A DNA stretch of 7,342 nucleotides from Burkholderiales bacterium (GTDB lineage Bacteria; Pseudomonadota; Gammaproteobacteria; Burkholderiales; Burkholderiaceae_C), in NCBI GenBank assembly GCA_947458895.1, contig CANHBY010000055.1, positions 1 through 7,342 on the forward strand. The letters run 5' to 3'. Below are positions 5,673-7,342 of this stretch, in pieces (position 1 is the first letter of the stretch; each line of letters opens with the position of its first letter). Made by a program: the position numbers and the translations under genes. The notes below the pieces were generated by a model. It was not told the DNA's origin and did no database searches. It saw nothing but the letters and a program-made list of their open reading frames with translations.

Positions 5673-5706
5673 AAAAACCAACGCGGCCCAGTCTGGGGCC
5701 GCGTTG
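5673..5706 (-). terminator. Intrinsic terminator of ppsA
   Basis: CAACGCGGCCC (5679-5689) pairs perfectly over 11 bp with GGGCCGCGTTG (5696-5706) across a 6-nt loop. Read on the - strand the hairpin is followed by GTTTTTAG, the U-tract of an intrinsic terminator, starting 13 nt after the ppsA stop. On the + strand only ATTT follows, so it would be weak for moaA transcripts. Confidence 0.85.
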
Positions 5707-5719
5707 ATTTGAAGCTCGC

Positions 5720-7342
5720 TCAGCGCTTGGCCAGGCGCTGCCAGGTTTCGACCACACTGTCAGGGTTCAGAGAGATCGAGACGATGCCCTCGGCTGCCAG
5801 CCAGTCGGCGAAGTCAGGGTGGTCGCTGGGGCCTTGGCCGCAAATGCCCACGTACTTGCCCACGGCGCGGCAGGCGGCGATGGCGCGCGAGATCAAGGCC
5901 TTCACAGCGGGGTCTCGCTCATCGAAATCTTTGGCCAATACTTCCATGCCCGAGTCGCGGTCCAGGCCCAGGGTGAGTTGGGTCAAGTCGTTGGAGCCAA
6001 TGGACATGCCATCAAAGTACTCAAGGAACTGCTCGGCCAAGATGGCGTTGCTGGGAACCTCGCACATCATGATCACGCGCAGGCCGTCTTGCCCGCCCAA
6101 TGCGGCGCGCTTGTGACCGCGCTCGGCCAGCATGTCGGTGACCTGCTTGGCTTGGCCCAGGGTGCGCACAAAAGGCACCATGATTTCGACGTTGGTGAGC
6201 CCCATGTCAATACGCACTCGCTTAAGGGCCTCGCACTCCATGGCAAAAGCCTCGCCGAATGACTCACTGATGTAGCGTGAGGCACCTCGGAAACCGAGCA
6301 TCGGATTTTCTTCCTCGGGCTCATAGCGTGAGCCGCCGATGAGTTTGCGGTATTCGTTGCTTTTGAAATCGCTCAGGCGAACGATCACGGGCTTAGGCCA
6401 GAACGAGGCGGCGATGGTGGCAATGCCTTCAGCCAGTTTGTCGACATAGAAAGCGCGCGGCGAAGCATGGCCGCGCGCCACCGATTCAACCGCCTTCTTG
6501 AGGTCGATATCGATGTTGGGATAATCGAGAATGGCTTTAGGGTGAACGCCGATGTTGTTGTTGATGATGAACTCGAGGCGCGCCAAGCCGACACCCCCAT
6601 TGGGCATTTGGGCGAAGTCAAAGGCCAGTTGAGGATTGCCCACGTTCATCATGATCTTCACGGGGCAATAGGGCAGCTCACCCCGAACCACTTCGGTCAC
6701 TTCGGTTTCGAGCAGGCCGTCGTAGATGTAGCCTGTGTCGCCCTCAGAGCAGGCCACGGTCACCAAGGCACCATTTTTTAGCAGCTCAGTGGCGTCGCCG
6801 CAGCCCACCACAGCCGGGATGCCCAATTCACGCGCAATGATGGCGGCGTGACAGGTGCGCCCTCCCCGGTTGGTGACGATGGCTGAGGCGCGCTTCATGA
6901 CGGGCTCCCAGTTGGGGTCGGTCATGTCGGTGACGAGCACATCGCCGGGCTGGACCTGGTCCATCTCGGTGATGCTGTGAACGATGCGCACGGGGCCGGT
7001 GCCAATCTTTTGGCCAATGGCGCGGCCTTCAGCCAGCACAGCGCCCACGCCCTTGAGCTTGTAGCGCTGCTCGGCTTTACCTTCTTGCTGGCTTTTGACG
7101 GTTTCGGGACGCGCCTGCAGGATGTAGATCTTGCCGTCGGCGCCGTCTTTGCCCCACTCGATGTCCATGGGGCGGCCGTAGTGTTGCTCGATGATGAGTG
7201 CGTAGCGCGCAAGTTGCATCACGTCATCGTCGGTCAGAGAAAACCGATTGCGCTGCTCGGGCGAGGTTTCGACCGTTTGAACCAACTTGCCGTGAACGGC
7301 GCGGTCGGCCTCGGGAGCAAACTCCATCTTGATGAGCTTAGA
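5720..7342 (-). CDS. ppsA: Phosphoenolpyruvate synthase PpsA, C-terminal 540 residues (5' end outside window)
   Basis: This is the C-terminal two-thirds of pyruvate, water dikinase, which makes PEP, AMP and phosphate from pyruvate, ATP and water for gluconeogenesis in the cytoplasm. The frame is open to the window edge, so the N-terminus (about 250 residues, judged from the roughly 790 of E. coli PpsA) lies beyond 7342. Visible parts, numbered from the first visible residue: the end of the ATP-grasp domain (DIEWGKDG...[10 protein letters not shown], about 60-82); the swivelling phosphohistidine domain with the catalytic histidine H165 (codon 6848-6850) in [21 protein letters not shown]; and the PEP/pyruvate-binding barrel with FRGASRYI (about 351-358), EIMVPFVRT (about 386-394), [24 protein letters not shown] (about 449-465) and the active-site cysteine C501 in [13 protein letters not shown]. 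The tail WQRLAKR is family-like. No frameshift or missing motif is seen. The neighbouring pyruvate, water dikinase regulator often found beside it is not in view. Confidence 0.96.
   Translation of the reverse strand, partial: SKLIKMEFAPEADRAVHGKLVQTVETSPEQRNRFSLTDDDVMQLARYALIIEQHYGRPMDIEWGKDGADGKIYILQARPETVKSQQEGKAEQRYKLKGVGAVLAEGRAIGQKIGTGPVRIVHSITEMDQVQPGDVLVTDMTDPNWEPVMKRASAIVTNRGGRTCHAAIIARELGIPAVVGCGDATELLKNGALVTVACSEGDTGYIYDGLLETEVTEVVRGELPYCPVKIMMNVGNPQLAFDFAQMPNGGVGLARLEFIINNNIGVHPKAILDYPNIDIDLKKAVESVARGHASPRAFYVDKLAEGIATIAASFWPKPVIVRLSDFKSNEYRKLIGGSRYEPEEENPMLGFRGASRYISESFGEAFAMECEALKRVRIDMGLTNVEIMVPFVRTLGQAKQVTDMLAERGHKRAALGGQDGLRVIMMCEVPSNAILAEQFLEYFDGMSIGSNDLTQLTLGLDRDSGMEVLAKDFDERDPAVKALISRAIAACRAVGKYVGICGQGPSDHPDFADWLAAEGIVSISLNPDSVVETWQRLAKR

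Noticed and set aside
5580..6116. A 178-codon + strand open frame overlapping the end of ppsA
   Set aside because: It crosses the 34-bp palindrome and the ppsA terminator and then runs antisense to conserved ppsA motifs; its product is low in recognisable structure.

Overview
The window looks like the chromosome of a betaproteobacterium, most likely Burkholderiales and probably Comamonadaceae. This rests on protein style (Mth938-domain protein, Bcp-type peroxiredoxin, PIN-PhoH ATPase, NlpC/P60 hydrolase, MoaA, PEP synthase), moderately high GC coding sequence and the gene order. It is inference, since no rRNA or other phylogenetic marker is present. All genes except the last are complete.

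Layout. Positions 1-412 contain no gene. They are dominated by a 167-bp imperfect palindrome (39-205) bounded by CTAG, followed by a roughly 200-nt leader. Then come, on the + strand, an Mth938-domain protein (413-826), a 238-bp gap that can fold as a compact structured RNA (about 872-1025) and holds a 14-bp tandem repeat, a Bcp/PrxQ peroxiredoxin (1065-1541), and a 309-bp gap with a second palindrome of the same family (1596-1761) and a strong intrinsic terminator (1786-1814). Next are a PIN-PhoH ATPase (1851-3542), a secreted NlpC/P60 peptidase (3658-4395) and moaA (4425-5537). A 182-bp convergent gap holds a perfect 34-bp palindrome with CTAG ends and the terminator of ppsA. The gene ppsA runs on the - strand from 7342 (truncated by the window edge) to 5720.

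How the genes relate. They are housekeeping or stress genes rather than one pathway: peroxide detoxification (bcp), a nucleic-acid-related ATPase with a nuclease-like PIN domain (PhoH), cell-wall hydrolysis (NlpC/P60), the first step of molybdenum cofactor synthesis (moaA) and gluconeogenic PEP formation (ppsA). The NlpC/P60 gene and moaA are 29 bp apart and could be co-transcribed. The others are separated by gaps with hairpins or terminators.

The most interesting material is intergenic. There are two roughly 166-bp palindromes with a shared core but different, internally self-complementary arms. A third, much shorter perfect palindrome has the same CTAG boundaries. In addition, the 5' palindrome appears to have inserted into the 17-bp spacer of a sigma70 promoter. 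No CRISPR array, tRNA, rRNA, prophage or defence system is visible.
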